Shown one piece after another: positions 1 to 12,693 of a stretch of DNA of 64,000 bases. Under the pieces are notes generated by a model that did not search any database, was not told where the DNA came from, and saw nothing but the letters and a program-made list of their open reading frames with translations. The translations under genes were made by a program, and so were the position numbers. The DNA lies in contig JABRWF010000004.1 in the NCBI GenBank assembly GCA_018343915.1, forward strand, positions 2,542,001-2,606,000, read 5' to 3'. The stretch's first letter is position 1. Each line of letters starts with the position of its first letter. This DNA comes from Agroathelia rolfsii. Its lineage: Eukaryota > Basidiomycota > Agaricomycetes > Amylocorticiales > Amylocorticiaceae.

Positions 1-1111
1 TCAGGGGCCGACGAGTCTTTGTTGTTCGGGCGTGATTGTGCGGTGAACCAAGGATGGGAGAGAATTTGTGAGATAGTGAACCGCTTCGAAGAGTCTTTTT
101 GCAAAATATTGGATATCAAATCACGGCATTCTAGAGATAGATTTAGCGATTACATGATGTTAATAGGTGACGGGAGGGACAATGATGATACCTGCAGATA
201 GCCATTCCGGATCTTGGAAACTGTCGTAGATGATTTTGCGACGCATGACTGCTTCGTCGTCATCATCGAACGGCAGCATGCCAGTTAGTAGACAGTATAA
301 AATGACGCCCAGAGACCAGATGTCCACCTCTGGAAAGTTTATGAGATTGAGTATAGACTAACAAAGCAAATCAACAGCCCACCTGCTCCTAGATACTTTT
401 TGCATTCTAGCATCTCTGGCGCAGCATACCCTGTGGTACCACAAAAGGTCTCCATGAGAGAGCTACGCTCAAATTCACGGGCGAAGCCAAAATCCCCCAG
501 CTTCACACGGCATTTTTCATCCAACAGAATATTCTCAAGCTTAAGATCACGGTGAACGACGCCCTTGTCATGGAGATAGGCGACGGCGAGGCAGAGCTGG
601 CCAAATATGATTCTGGCCTCCTCTTCTGAGAAGCGGCCCTTTTCTACAAGGAAATCGAACAACTCTCCACCGGAGCAAAGCTCAGTGACTATCCAAATAT
701 GGCTTTCCGTCGCGATCACTTCGTACATCTGCATAATGTGGGGATGATGTAATTGGCGGTGATGGTGTATCTCGCGGGTCAGGGCGGCCGACATGGCTTT
801 TGGAATCTGCTTTATCGCCACCTTGGTCGACGTGAGTCGATGGGTGCCCATACGGACTTTGCCATACGCGCCTGTGATAGAGAAAGCGCGCACGGAGAAG
901 GGTTTGAATGAATCGGAACAATGGTTACGCATCGCAAAAAAAAAAAGGACTGACCCTCGCCGATGACCTTGCCTAGTGTGTAATTACCTACTACACGTAT
1001 TTTAGAAGAGGAGAGTTCCTTTCCGAGTTCGTTATATGCATTAGCCAACTGGGCCTTTTGGTTCTGGGAGACGGATCCCGACGGCTTGTGGCCGGTGTGA
1101 GCAGCAGGCAT
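1..1111 (-). CDS. CAMK-type Ser/Thr protein kinase, Kin4/Frk1-like (3' end outside window)
   Basis: Exons read by eye are 1111-955, 871-383, 329-192 and 130-1. The last stays open to the window edge, so the C-terminus is missing. The catalytic domain begins about residue 43 with a glycine loop (GKVIGEGAYGKV), which only forms when the intron at 954-872 is removed. It continues through the lysine motif VAIKQIPK, the catalytic loop HRDLKLEN, the DFG motif (LGDFGFAREF) and the activation/APE segment (GTTGYAAPEM), then VDIWSLGVILY. All catalytic residues are present, so an active kinase is expected. The HRDLKLEN loop and the FCGTTGYAAPE segment fit CAMK-like kinases of the Kin4/Snf1-related group. 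In yeasts Kin4-type kinases act in the spindle position checkpoint. Family is fairly sure; the exact orthologue is not. Confidence 0.85.
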
Positions 1112-1609
1112 AAGGAGAAAATGTTACAATGTAAGAATGGAAATTAGGATATCAGAACGAGAGGCGCAGGCACGGGGGCCTAAAGAAGAAGCAGAAGATA
1201 GACAGAGAAATGGAGCAAGAGGAGTATCAGAGTAGTGAAGCAGCAGTCGAACTTGAAGCCAACCTGGCCACCGCCGCCGCAATGGATGTTTCTGCGTCAC
1301 TACTGATGCAGGCCTCTTTACATAAGCACAATCACCGCAATCATTACTACCAAAGGTATAATGTCTGGCACACCTGCTACAACCTCCCTATCTTGGACAA
1401 ATATTCCATTTCGAGTGTCAATTGATCGGACATTCAAAACACAAAGCAATGTATTCATTACAATCTTCCCAATCCCGGACATACATATATATTGCAAGCC
1501 ATCACTCCAGCATCCCCTTTTTCTTACACCACAGCTGCCAAGAGATCCGTCATGAACATAGGATCAACTGTGATATCCAACTAATCATACTTACAATTCA
1601 ACCTGCTTG
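1112..1609. other. Intergenic: kinase promoter side and P450 3' flank
   Basis: No supportable gene. The stretch lies upstream of the kinase ATG (1111, minus strand) and downstream of the P450 stop (1610, minus strand). It must hold the kinase promoter and the P450 terminator. I see no clear TATA box. Confidence 0.6.
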
Positions 1610-4029
1610 TCATGCTGTGAACTTGAAGTCATCCTCGACAACCGCCCTCAACGTCAGCGGCAACTGCGGCGTAATACCATCTCCTTGGGGTGCCGGCACG
1701 ATCGGAGTTTGCACACCCGCCATCTTCCACTCGACGGGCTTTTCCGCGGGAGAGAAATGGAGCGAGAGTAGTAAGGTGGCAAGCACTTGTTCTAGAGAAG
1801 GAATAAATAAGCAAATAAAATTTGAAAGGAAAGAGAAAGCGCTACGCACTCAATTCCATCTCGGCAAACTTGAAGCCGCTGCGAGTGATACAGAATGAGC
1901 TATGTCAATTTCAAGTCAAGGACAACTTACATGCAAGCTCTTCCACCTCCTAAGAAAGTCATCCTATAACACACACGATTTAGTGAGGGAATTTTCATCT
2001 GAAAAAAGAACACCTACATATTTCCATACACACCCGGATAGTGCGAACCATCGGAGGCCATGCCTACCTCTGAGACAGGACGACCAAGCCATCTCTCAGG
2101 CTTCCACTCCTCGGCATCTTCGCCCCATACTTTCTTATTTCTGTTGGACGCATAGATGGACATGATGATGATAGCGCCATTCGGTACTTGGATAGACGAT
2201 ATGGGTGCGCCAGACTTGGATGTCATGGGATACTGTAACGGTAGGGTTGAATCCGCGCGAGCCCTGATTCAACCGGCATCTGAGTTACTGGATATATGAG
2301 GAGAAGAAAAATGACCTTACATGCGACTCAAAAGAATGACAGGAGGGTAGAGGCGTAGTGTCTCTCTGCATACTGCATCGAGGTAGGGCAAGTTCATGAG
2401 TGCGTCGTAAGATAGGAAACTGTCTTCGGCTGCACCGCGGATCTCAGCCCTCAAACGGGCCTGCACTTCGGGCTCTCGTGCTAAAATGTCCAGGGTACGA
2501 CAGAGCGCCGCACTCGTAGTTTCAAATGCTGCAAAAATGAATGTGCTATTGGGAAGCAGATAAATAAGCATCGGAACTTCTCTCTTGGGAAGTAGGGTTG
2601 TTTATCTCTCACTTCATTTGACCAAGTAACTCAGCTTCTGTGAGTCGTTCATGTTCCTCTGCGGCCTGGTTTGCTTTGACTGTAAAAAAACCACATAACG
2701 GCTTGAGACAAAGAATGATGCATCCGAAGCGAGAGAAAACATACGCAGGGCACTCATTAAATCCTTGCCCTTTCCTCTGTCGCCAATATTAACCCCAGCA
2801 TTCTTGTTCTGCGTATTCTGTCTTCCAATCTTTTCCTCGTAGATTCCAAGACTCGTACGATACATGACATTCACAATCCGCCTCATTTCCCTAAGAGCAC
2901 TAATGGGTGACCAGTCCACAAGCTTATTTGCCCAATATGGCGAGAATAGGCGCAAAACTAGAGGAACGAGGGGCCTGAATAGGACAATCTTGAAGGCCGT
3001 GGGACTGATGTTATGATGAATTTTGAATAACTTGATTTCTGCAATAAATAAAAAAACACTTCTTTTTTTCCTCACCTCAACATTTTCACGGCGCCAGCAT
3101 ATTCATTTGTCGAGTTGGGATCCAAGGAAGAGAACGAATAGCCTAGACCGGCCTGGCAAATATACTCAAGCGCGGCTCTGGACACCCAATCCATTATATT
3201 CACTTCGGTAGGCCCTAAAAAGTCAAGATTAGCATCACAGAGCTAAACTTGAGAGTCCATATGGATATTACCAGATCCAATCCGAGAAAGGATAGCATCC
3301 CGTAATTCACCAGCAATTGGTTGAATAACAGGGAGAAGGTCACGCATGTTTGCAAGTGAAAAGACCGGGTTAAGCATCTTTCTCTGCTTTTTGTGTTGGT
3401 CACCTGCGTCGCAAATCCAGTAGTTTAGAAACATTCGTGCCCAGAAATGAATGGTAAGTATCATGAGGCCAAACCTAGAGTCGCCAAGAGACCCTCTCCA
3501 AATATGATTTTGTTGCCTCTGCATACATTTGTTCAGTCTTACTTTCTTGAGAACTTCGAGGGATCGAACAACTAACTGGATGAACATCGGAGTCTCTTCA
3601 TACACTTCCTTCTCTTTGACAACTATATGATGCAAAGCCAGTGGATCAGACACGTATAATTGCTCTCCCTGTTGTGTACGAGATCTAGTCGGTATACAAA
3701 AACAAGAGCCAGCATACAAGAAAAGCATACGCACACCAAAAATACCATGGATCTTCGCAGCACCTCCATATGTCTCAGCTACATCTGTATTGAACTGCCA
3801 TCCGTCGCGATCGAATATTTGGTGATAATTTCCTGAAGACCAGTATGAGTTATAAGACAACAAAACAGCTGGATAATCATGTGAGTGAATGAATACCTTT
3901 CAGCCAATGGGCCTTTGCAGGACCAGGGATATGTGAGAACGGGGAAGGTGGGGCGTTCCACCGTTTGAGGAGCTTCCAGACGACAAACGCCAGGAAGAGC
4001 GATAGGACGGAGCCGCCGATGAGACCCAT
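1610..4029 (-). CDS. Cytochrome P450 monooxygenase, complete
   Basis: Thirteen exons give 559 residues with all phases consistent: 4029-3897, 3832-3735, 3668-3577, 3518-3475, 3403-3272, 3214-3076, 3004-2745, 2679-2613, 2545-2321, 2263-2018, 1963-1931, 1878-1850, 1791-1610. The N-terminus is a signal anchor (GGSVLSLFLAFVVWKLLKRW) followed by the proline-rich hinge HIPGPAKAHW, so it should be an ER-membrane enzyme. The I-helix motif is FAAFETTS, with Ala where Gly is common. The K-helix ExxR is ETLR, the PERF-type motif is WKPERW, and the haem loop is FLGGGRACIG with the Cys ligand present. Basidiomycete P450s of this build oxidise hydrophobic substrates such as fatty acids or secondary metabolites; the substrate is unknown. 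It is next to the secreted-peptide/UstYa region and could be a tailoring enzyme, which is inference only. Confidence 0.92.
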
Positions 4030-5770
4030 ATTGCTGTGATAGCTGACAATCAATCAAGCAAGGGCTCGAGGTGTCGTGTGAGGAGGCAGTGCAAGAAGAA
4101 CTCGCCCACTAGCACTGGCAGTTGAAATATAGTAATCGAGTTTGCATCATTCACAGCTCTACCATCAGTGTTCTTCTTATGGCCGCGCACGGCCGGAATT
4201 ATCAATCAGAAGCGTTGTATGCGTTCAATCCTCGGAAGTATTTTGACCATGCTGTCATTTTTGGCTGCGGCTGCGACCATCAAAACAATGTAGAGGACTA
4301 CCAACAGGAGCACAGGCGCAGCTCATAACTGACGCTGGATGTGTAGGCACACCTTCATACAAGCCAGCTTTGACTATTACATCCGCATTCATCAATCATT
4401 TTTGTATTACTGCGCATCACTTCGCTGCTCGGCAATTTGAATTGCCCACAACGCGCAGGCGCGCGGCTGATCACTAGCAATTGACATCATATTTACCAGC
4501 GTCTAGTTTTCTCAGAGCTGCTATCCGACAATTTATGCAAACGCAGTCAAACCCGGATAACAGTATACCGTTCAGGGGCGCAGGTTTCTACCTGTGCATG
4601 TACAATAGTACCAACTTTTTTGATTCAATTCAGAGGATTACGTACCTGCGCAGCATGAGAATATAGAGGATGATAAAGAGAAGGAAGCCGAGGCCCTAAA
4701 CGGTATGCCGTTGCTCAAGGTGGACTATATAGCTGTTTGCTATTTGACAATAGGGAATACAGGGTGACGCTGTTGAGATTAAAAAATCCTTAACTTGAAA
4801 TAATGAAGTTTTCCTGAGTTGCCTATTATGTTAGTCGCACACGTATAGTATTCGACTCAAAGTACACTGGCCGTTTAGGTAAATACAAGGAGGTGTGCAT
4901 TTAGTAACCCGAGCTGTAATCGGAAAGCCACCGCGCAGCATCAGAAGGACCTCGTCCAGCCCGTACCTGTACTAGAAGCAAAGGGCGTTGGCCTAGAGGA
5001 TCACTCAATATCCATAGGTCCGAATCCTGATTAACTAGTCCTGCGGTGCATACAACTTAGATATCGGTCCATGGACCATAATACCACATGTATTCAATCC
5101 CCTCATGTGATCAGTATATGCATGTCGGACTTCAAGTATACCATGTAACGGCCGGATGTCTTTGAGAATGCCAAAAGATCTCTTGGTCACATCACACCGC
5201 CGGCAGCGACATGCTGGCCGCTGAATAGCAATGAATGTGCGCTGGATCCTGGATGGATGGACTTAATGGGTTCCTGACATATACATTCCATGCCCAAAGA
5301 TGGTGTATCTGCCCATGCGGACACGAACTCTGTAATCAATGAACGGCGCCGCACTCCCTGTCAACTTATAGAGCATGGGTATGATATGATGCCTGTCAAG
5401 GCGCGGAAGTGAGAGAGCTCCGCCGATGATTCAAAGCGATCCACTAGAAAAGGAGTTGGAATGCACGATCAGTCGGTCACTGGAAAGCAGCGACAAATAC
5501 ATGGGTAGAGTCGTAGTCACATGTGCGAAATGTCTATAGATTTTGAATATAATTATATACTTACATGAGGTGATACTAGGTATATCTTTTGTAGTCAGAA
5601 ATGCAGAAAAAAATATATGCAACGTCCCATATGCATAATAGGTAAAACAAAAAGTTGAGGTTGTTTTGTTCTTCAAAAAATAGAAATGGTGCCGCCACCA
5701 CGCTTCTTGGAACGACGCAAACAACGTCGTAGTGCACGCGAATCCAAGTCCATTATCATAGGAAACAGAT
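4030..5770. other. Intergenic, no gene recognised
   Basis: About 1.7 kb between the P450 start and the stop of the small secreted-peptide gene at 5771-6162. Only short open frames are present, without recognisable motifs. It includes the P450 promoter side. I found no W-x-x-x-V-H motif and no clear repeat here. Confidence 0.5.
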
Positions 5771-6162
5771 CTAGATGTAGTCTCCAACCGCAACATGGAC
5801 AGCATTCTTCCATAGATTTGAGCTGTCGGGCGAGACGGTCTGGCGCCTCGAAAGCTCTGCTGGACGTAGGCGCATCAAAAGAAATAATTAGCCTGAATAT
5901 ATATTCCTACTAGGTAGTATTCGTGGAAAAGAGAAGGACATTTCACTTACCAAGTTGGATAGACGTATCTGCGCGACTGTTGGCATCTGAATCATCCCTG
6001 GCAAGTCCACGCGACTCAGGAAGTTCTGTAGGAAGGGAAACGTAAAAATAGATTACTAGCAGGCAACCAGGGTTTCCTGTACATACCTGATGCCATCAGT
6101 GGCAAAGCCAGGCCACATCCAGCCCATACAAGATAGACGCAGATAGTCATCGTAGTACGCAT
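5771..6162 (-). CDS. Small secreted W..VH-motif peptide precursor C
   Basis: Three exons (6162-6087, 6025-5951, 5859-5771) give 79 residues. The first about 23 residues form a signal peptide (MRTTMTICVYLVWAGCGLAL), so the product should enter the secretory pathway. The middle is polar. A dibasic Arg-Arg (LSRRQT) near residue 56 is a good Kex2-type cleavage site. The last 15 residues hold one copy of the shared motif, LWKNAVHVAV, before the stop. Relatives in this window carry 2, 3 and 9 copies of the motif ([L/I]-W-x-x-x-V-H-x-x-[V/I/L]). The first intron falls directly after the signal peptide, as in the three relatives. Likely role, by inference: precursor of a processed peptide. The single open frame across this locus is broken by introns, so gene callers may miss it. 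Confidence 0.7.
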
Positions 6163-7598
6163 GCTAATGGCAGACTGCTAAGAGAGAGTGTGTTCTCGCC
6201 TCTTCAGCCTCCCTAACTTGTGTCGACTGTCAATTATATTACAAAAATAATTAGCACACAGTAGAAGTGACGCTCTCAGACCAATCTAGACCATTTATGG
6301 AATTATAGAAGCAACGGACGAGTCGCAATTATTGCAAACTAGCGTATATCCGCTTGAACAGGTGTGGCGTTTTACTATATTATAAGCGCTACATGACCTT
6401 TAATGGCTTGAGTTGGATACGTCTGAAAAGGTGTTTTGAGAGGAGTGGAATTTTGAAACTGCATAAAGCCATCCTTGGCAGGAATGAATGAATGGATTGT
6501 GCACTACAAGTAATGAGGTAAGAGAGAGAGAGAGAGAGAGAGCGAAGCAATAGCTCGCCCGAATAGAAACGTCAATTACAGAATCGGGATAGCCGACGGC
6601 TAAAAAAACGTGACGATGAATTTGATGATTCTTTCACTGTTTACGTTGCCAATCGTGCTGATCGAGAAGGGTACTTATTACGGTCAAATGAAGCTTGGCT
6701 CAGGGATGGAGCGATGACGACTCCTCATGATGTCAAAATGCGAGTGCTGACTTAAGCATGCCCATTGCCCACGAAAAAAAAAAAAATGAATGAATGAATG
6801 AAAAGAGATTACAAGGACGGAAACACGCAAGCGGCACATGAGCTGCTGACTCATCCATCCATCCATATAAACATCAAAAGGGACATATGATGAGCGGAAT
6901 CCGCCAGATGAAGAAGTTGAAGTTGGATAGAGAAGAAGCAGCAGCAGCAAGTATAGATTTTGCCTAGCCATGATTGCATCCGATGTGATTCCATGATGCA
7001 GTATATGGATAGATAGGGACCAGCCTTTCCCTTATTTTTTCCGCGATGACGAGCACACTAAACGTTGGGTCTTTGCTGACGCTTCTGCGGTCGTCTGGTC
7101 AGACTGCTGTCAGGCTTGCGGGGGTTATCGGCAGTAGATGAGTGCATATAAGGCATCCATCAGATGGAGTGTGCCTCGACAATAATAGAACGTCGAATGA
7201 ATGAACCTGAGCAGATGATGGAAGCAGAGACTAGGAGAATGGACACTTGCTGAGCATGGCTAGTGTAAATGAGCAGGATGTGACGATGGAAGAGACAGAT
7301 GTGCTATAGTGACACAAGCAAATAGCACTGGTGGACGTCGTACATAATGGGTGGCGGTGGCAATGGGGGAAGCTTATCGGGTTGCGTGGCACGTGGACCG
7401 GAGAAGCAAGAGGGAGCATGTGTAGCCGGATGTCAAGATGTTCCCCTGGGCCGGGCTTGGACTGGGACCGTCCTCAGCCTCTTCTTCCCTCTCAGGCCTC
7501 AGACTCCGTCTTCTCCACCGGCTACTGCTTGCTGTTTTTCTCTACACAGCCGGCACTATCTTGCCTTCACCTCACCATCGTCGTCGTTGCTGTTGACC
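6163..7598. other. Intergenic with a GA microsatellite
   Basis: A divergent region between precursor C (minus) and the 7-TM gene (plus). It has a GA dinucleotide run near 6521-6541, an A run near 6776-6785 followed by short GAAT repeats, and no ORF with recognisable features. Confidence 0.55.
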
Positions 7599-8953
7599 AT
7601 GCCCATCTCTAATGACATTGCAGCCCTCATCGGCTTCGCATGCGAGTCCATCCTCTATGGCCTCTACATCCCTCTCTTTCTGCTTTGCATGCTCTACCTC
7701 ACCACTCGCCGTCGCACTCAAGTATACAACGTCCCCATGATTGTCGCCACAATTCTTCTCTTTCTCCTGTGTACTTGTCACTACTCACTCGAATTCAACC
7801 ATTTCTATACCTATCTTGTTCGTCTCTTTCTCTCTCACTTTCTCCAAGGCTGAACAATAACATAATCTTTACACCAACACTCTACCCTCTCCTACCTTCC
7901 CCACTTTCATGCATCTAGGAATCAACTGGCATCGTGAAGGGTTATGCCGATGAGAACCAGTATCTCTACGCAGCAGACGTTATTCTCTCCCTGACCGACT
8001 TCATCGGTGACCTCGTCTTGCTCTACCGCTGCTGGCTTGTTTGGGGTGGCAATTATTTCGTCTGCATCTTGCCATTTTTGACTGCTCTGGGTGGCTTCCG
8101 TACGTATCCATGCATCCCATCAAATAATCTTCCCCCCCCCCCCCTTCTAATTGATGATGATGCTAATCCTCCATCCTTTCCCCTTCTTTTCTTTCCATGC
8201 ATATGACTGCTATCACAAGTGTGCGCCATGTCTGGCCTGGGCATTCTGCGTAACACAAACCCCAACGCACCCGTCGCCCCGCCTGAGCTGGTCCCCCTTG
8301 GAACCGCTTCCTTCGCTCTGCCCCTCGTGACCAACTTCATCATTACCTTCCTCATCGTGGGAAGGATCTACTATATTGGCTACGGCACCAACCTCTTCCG
8401 CCGCCGCCGCCAAAACGACCCCGCGCTCGAAGGCGATCAGGCAGAGCAAGTTGCGCAGAGTACAGCACGCCATATCCAGGATGCGGCGAGTATCATGATT
8501 GAGAGCGGTGCGCTCTACCTGCTCGTCCAGTTCGTCTTCGTCGTCGCCTTCGGTATCGGCAATGTCTCTCAGGCGATTTTGGGCGTGATTGGCGCTCAGA
8601 TATATGTCAGTCCTCTTCCATCTTTTTTTGTTGCTGCTGCTTATACCTTGTCGTGGGAATACTGATGATTCCATCAAATTTATTCCTCATCACTTTGATA
8701 TGTCAAATAGGGCATCGCACCTACACTAATCTCATTCCGCGTCGGTCTCGGCGTCTCTGCCGAATACACCACTGCCGCCATGACGACAACAGGCATCTCG
8801 TGGGCCCGCCCGGCAACGACACGCACGGGGTTCGAGCGTACGAACCATACGTACGCCACCCGGCCGACGATGACGACTGATTATGGCACGACGGATGTCG
8901 AGTACGAGGATATCGAGCCCGCACGCCGCGAGAAACATGATAGCGCCAGCTAG
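7599..8953 (+). CDS. Seven-transmembrane protein of the fungal orphan type
   Basis: Four exons (7599-7817, 7919-8099, 8220-8605, 8711-8953) give 342 residues with consistent phases. I count seven hydrophobic segments. They start with ALIGFACESILYGLYIPLFL near residue 8, include the segment ending LLYRCWLVWGGNYFV and the segment VTNFIITFLIVGRIYYIG, and end near residue 280. A basic loop (RRRRQ) follows segment 5 and a polar, Tyr/Thr-rich cytosolic tail ends the protein. Proteins with this layout, including the YRCWLVW signature, are abundant in Agaricomycetes as uncharacterised membrane proteins; I know no function. The start is the first ATG before segment 1. Its link to the neighbouring secreted peptides is unknown; a receptor role would be speculation. 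Confidence 0.8.
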
Positions 8954-10237
8954 GCAAGTGGGAGTAGGAAAAGTATGGACGCAGTGAGCGTAAGTAGTAG
9001 GAAATAAGTGGGCAAGCTCGATCGGCCTCGAGGCCAAATCTTTTGCTCGCTTTGGCCTTGGTTGAAGAAGGAAAAACGAATGAATGAACATATCTCGCAT
9101 CTCACATAATCACTGTTCATCATTAGGAGAAAAGAGAAAGGGAACGGAAAAGGGACAATGTTTTGTCATGCACTCCTGACTTTTTGTTTTCTTGTTTTTG
9201 GTCTTTTTGATTCCCCTCGTCGCTCTTTTTCTTCTTCTCATCTTTGTTTTCGTCCATTTGCATGACCCTGCTTTACCTTTACTCGGATATGATCTCGTTC
9301 GTAATCATAATAACCAGCATATACAACACAACGTTTCTCTCTCTCTCTTCCCTCCCTCTCCTCTCCTCTTGACTGTTACGAAATACATAAAGACACAACA
9401 TACCCTGCCCTCTCCCCCACCCTTGCGCGCCATTATCTTTGTTACTTGTGCCATGAGCACCCAACAGTCCAGCCGTTTTTCATCTCTTGCGATCATCCTC
9501 TCTGTCTCTCTGTTCGTACCTGCTATATATTCTCTTTTTGTTGTCGTCATCCTTGGTTCACTCTTGGTACATCTGTCTCTATTTTGTTTCTGCCTGCTTC
9601 TGCCTCTGTGTCGCTTTTGTAAACTATTACATAGTACTATCTCATATGCTGTCAAAAGCACACTTATATAGTATTTTCTCTAGACTTTCAAGTTTTGTCC
9701 TGGGACATAAGGAATATCGGAGGGTACTGAATGGTAGTACCATGTCTCGGCGAGGTTGCTCGTATAGGTCTCGTCAATAATAGCACATACGTATTTTGTT
9801 CTGAAGGAATTCATGATACCGACTCACATTCGGAGTCGGAATCAAAATCCGGGGGAGAGGATGAAGCTTACTATGGAGTGTGCTTATTACGGAGAAACGG
9901 ACCGGTCTCTGCTGAACGTGCGACTGACGTCGTCGGCCCGACGATCTGTCGGCCTCGTTATTTTGAGGATTGTTCACACCATCAGGTTCAAGTTGGCACT
10001 ACTGGCAATTTCGCTTCAAAGTTCGAGCTATGTCCTGATGCATGATGCATGAGGGATTACTATCGGCCGGTTGAGTCGCGGTCGCAAGGCAAGAGTCTTC
10101 CTGGACTGGTAGCTAGACTCGTCGGACCACATATAATCGCTGGGCATACGTTTGATCTACAGTCTGATCCCAATTGCGAATCAGGCGGATCAAAGGCTCC
10201 TTTATATTCTAGGCCATGCTTTTAATTTCCTATTTCA
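8954..10237. other. Intergenic, T-rich 3' flank and no gene
   Basis: The plus strand is strongly T/CT-rich from about 9180 to 9660, which produces long but composition-driven open frames. The short open frame at 9731-10045 has no recognisable domain. It probably contains the 3' ends of the 7-TM gene (plus) and the NmrA-like gene (minus), which converge here. Confidence 0.55.
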
Positions 10238-11565
10238 CTAGTTAATTACGGATGACCAGTCTTCCGACTTGATGTACTCTTCCAGAGTCGTCATCTTTCC
10301 TTTGAGCCCGACCTGACATCAGCCAAACGTGTTAGCCAAGCTTACAACCGTCCAGAAACGCAAAGTGACCAAATCGACAAACAGACTTACGTCTTCTGGC
10401 CTGAGAACACCACCCGGCTTCCCACCGTCCCATCCAAACTCGGATGTATATGCTATCCCCTGTGCGACGTCCAGACCTGCGCCGTACGGAATGGCAGCTG
10501 CGCATTCCTCCAATGAAACTTGTTTGAAGCGCGCTCGCACGCCGACAATCTTGCCCCAGAGCGCGGCCATGTTCGCATGCGTATCTTCTGTGCCGGCGCC
10601 CAAGAGCGTTGCTCCGGCGGGAGTATCTAGGAGTGCGAGCACTAGCTTTCCGGTGTCCCCAGTCGCTTCGACGCGGGGAAAGATTGTGTGGGGGTCCGCG
10701 TTGGATCGGAACTCGTACACGCCGTCTTCGCACTGTGCAGGCAAAGACGACGTTTCATATTCACCATTGCCCATTAAATTGGGAACATTTTAAATAGAGA
10801 TACCTTGATAGGTCGAAAGACCGGCGCAAACTTCCAATTCGACATATACGACGCCAGCTGTAGATAAACCGTCTTCTCGGCCACCTCTGGGTGTGCAGAT
10901 TGGATGTACGTCTTGACGGCGGCCTTTGAATCAAAATGGTAGCAATGCGCGTACTTGCCGTTGGTGTTGTCCTTGACGGCGGGCAGGTCGGACCAGATAA
11001 AGCGTTCTAGTGTTGTATTCGCGATGGATGCGACGGCATCGACGAGATTCTTGCCATCTTGAACTTCAAGATCGAAGGTGCGTTGGAGTATTTGCAGGTT
11101 GTATGCGCTCGTTTCGTCGGAAGAGGAGACTGCAGCTTGGTGACCCCTCTCCGTCTCACGACGCATGATGCTCCAGAAATCAGTGACTCCAAATACAAAA
11201 TTCGCACCCTGTGTATAGAAGAAGAAGAAAAAGCTAAAAAGGGTTGAAAATTCTTTAGCTGGTCAACAGCTGCTTACCACAAAGGCTTTGCGCAAAGATT
11301 CAATATCGCCAAGATCAGCCTTGACGACTTCTATGCATTTGCTTTCTAGATATTTTGCTTCAGGCTTTGTAGGATCTCGGGTAACAGCGCGGATCTTCCA
11401 TTTCTTGCCGGTATTGTCCAAGAGCGCCTTAATTACAGAGCCGCCCTAGATGGAGATAAGACAAAGGTCAGTGTGGTCATTATTGGACAAATTTGTATGG
11501 CTGGCGCTCACTTGCACACCACTCGCTCCGAGAACAACAAAGACTTTTAACGTTTCTTCGCCCAT
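10238..11565 (-). CDS. NmrA-like NAD(P)-binding reductase 1
   Basis: Five exons (11565-11512, 11445-11278, 11208-10804, 10732-10391, 10312-10238) give 347 residues. The N-terminus is a Rossmann fold: VFVVLGASGVQGGSV (GxxGxxG, residues about 8-22), then RAVTRDP, where the Arg after strand beta-2 fits NADP(H) binding. It continues with GANFVFGVTDFW and the NmrA-type core (KNLVDAVASIANTTLERFIW). This is the atypical SDR / NmrA family, which includes redox-sensing regulators such as NmrA and HSCARG as well as isoflavone-reductase-like enzymes. Which role applies cannot be decided here. A close paralogue lies directly upstream on the same strand (12694-14009) with the same exon lengths for four of five exons, so the pair is a tandem duplication. 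Confidence 0.88.
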
Positions 11566-12693
11566 AGCATGTGATACTCAGTTAATCAATATAAAGCTGC
11601 TGATTTTTTGTGGCTCCTATCCCATACCATTACTCCTATATTTATATGCTGATGATATGACGTTTGTAGTCAGCGTAGTCAGCGTAAAGGGTATGATAAT
11701 ATATGCGCATGTGGTAAGAGCAAACCTTGATTATCAATTAAGCCGAAACCGGGATTAGTACTTCAGTATCTCAGTTGTCCCCGAGTCACAATATAATTTA
11801 CTATACACTTGACAATAGTGTTCTCTCGTGTTCTCTAACCATAGGCAATAATCGTGATGCTAGTATATATTACCCTCAACTTGAAGATCAATTGCCAACC
11901 TGAACAAATACCATTACTGATGCTAACTTGAACTTGGAGTCGAGATAAAAATCTGCAGGAGAGCAAACCAGTTTTATCAAACGCTGTAGTGGTCTGGCGC
12001 AGTCGTATTTACAATTTATTTCAACTAGGACCATGAGCTGGTCAGGTAAATTCGAAGCATCGGAGTAAGGTCAATAGGGAAAAGGTCACATGACTCATGG
12101 TCTATCTATACCTTCACAGCAGTCACATGTCGCTTGCATGTACTCCCATTTGACTGTGTACGACCATGTGTGACGAATGAAATTCTCTGTCGTTGATCTC
12201 AGCCTGGCCCAAAATCTCGCCTTGGCAGCTATAACATATATAATATTCCCATATGCTTTGAAGTACACGTACACCGCAATTTGCCCATGGTTCCATACTC
12301 AACACTAGTAAAGCTAGGAATATCAAGCCATGTTATACACTGAACGATATGCGGTGCATATAGATGTTCATGTGCCGTCACTTGGATTTAACGCATGATG
12401 GTGCCTGTGTCTCATCTACTACTCTGTAAGATACTCTTTCTCTTGATATATAAGCCCCTAGCGACTCTGTCATCCATCAATGGTGTGCAAACGATTAGCA
12501 CATAAGCACAGATGCACGAATTCCGAAGGAATCGTCTGTGGATCACAATGGAGATGGAGTTGGAACTAATTTGGATTCAATACTAAACGTGCAGAGGCCT
12601 AAAGTTCTCGTCCCGCTGGTACCTGGAAATCAATTTCTCGATAGACTCGGAAGGCTGTTTTCAAATTTAAGCCATGTCTGGAATTTTCTTTCA
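11566..12693. other. Intergenic between the tandem NmrA-like genes
   Basis: AT-rich, with no ORF carrying recognisable motifs. It holds the promoter of the downstream NmrA-like gene and the 3' flank of the upstream copy. Confidence 0.5.

Noticed and set aside
3005..3075. Apparent frameshift in the P450 between the AVKML exon and the next open frame
   Set aside because: Using the acceptor at 3006-3005 (71-nt intron) restores the frame and gives a normal P450 sequence; the 37-nt intron suggested by the upstream CAG is not needed.
9192..9780. Hydrophobic Leu/Phe/Ser-rich frames after the 7-TM gene
   Set aside because: They reflect T/CT-rich 3' sequence; no ATG context, conserved motif or intron structure supports a gene.
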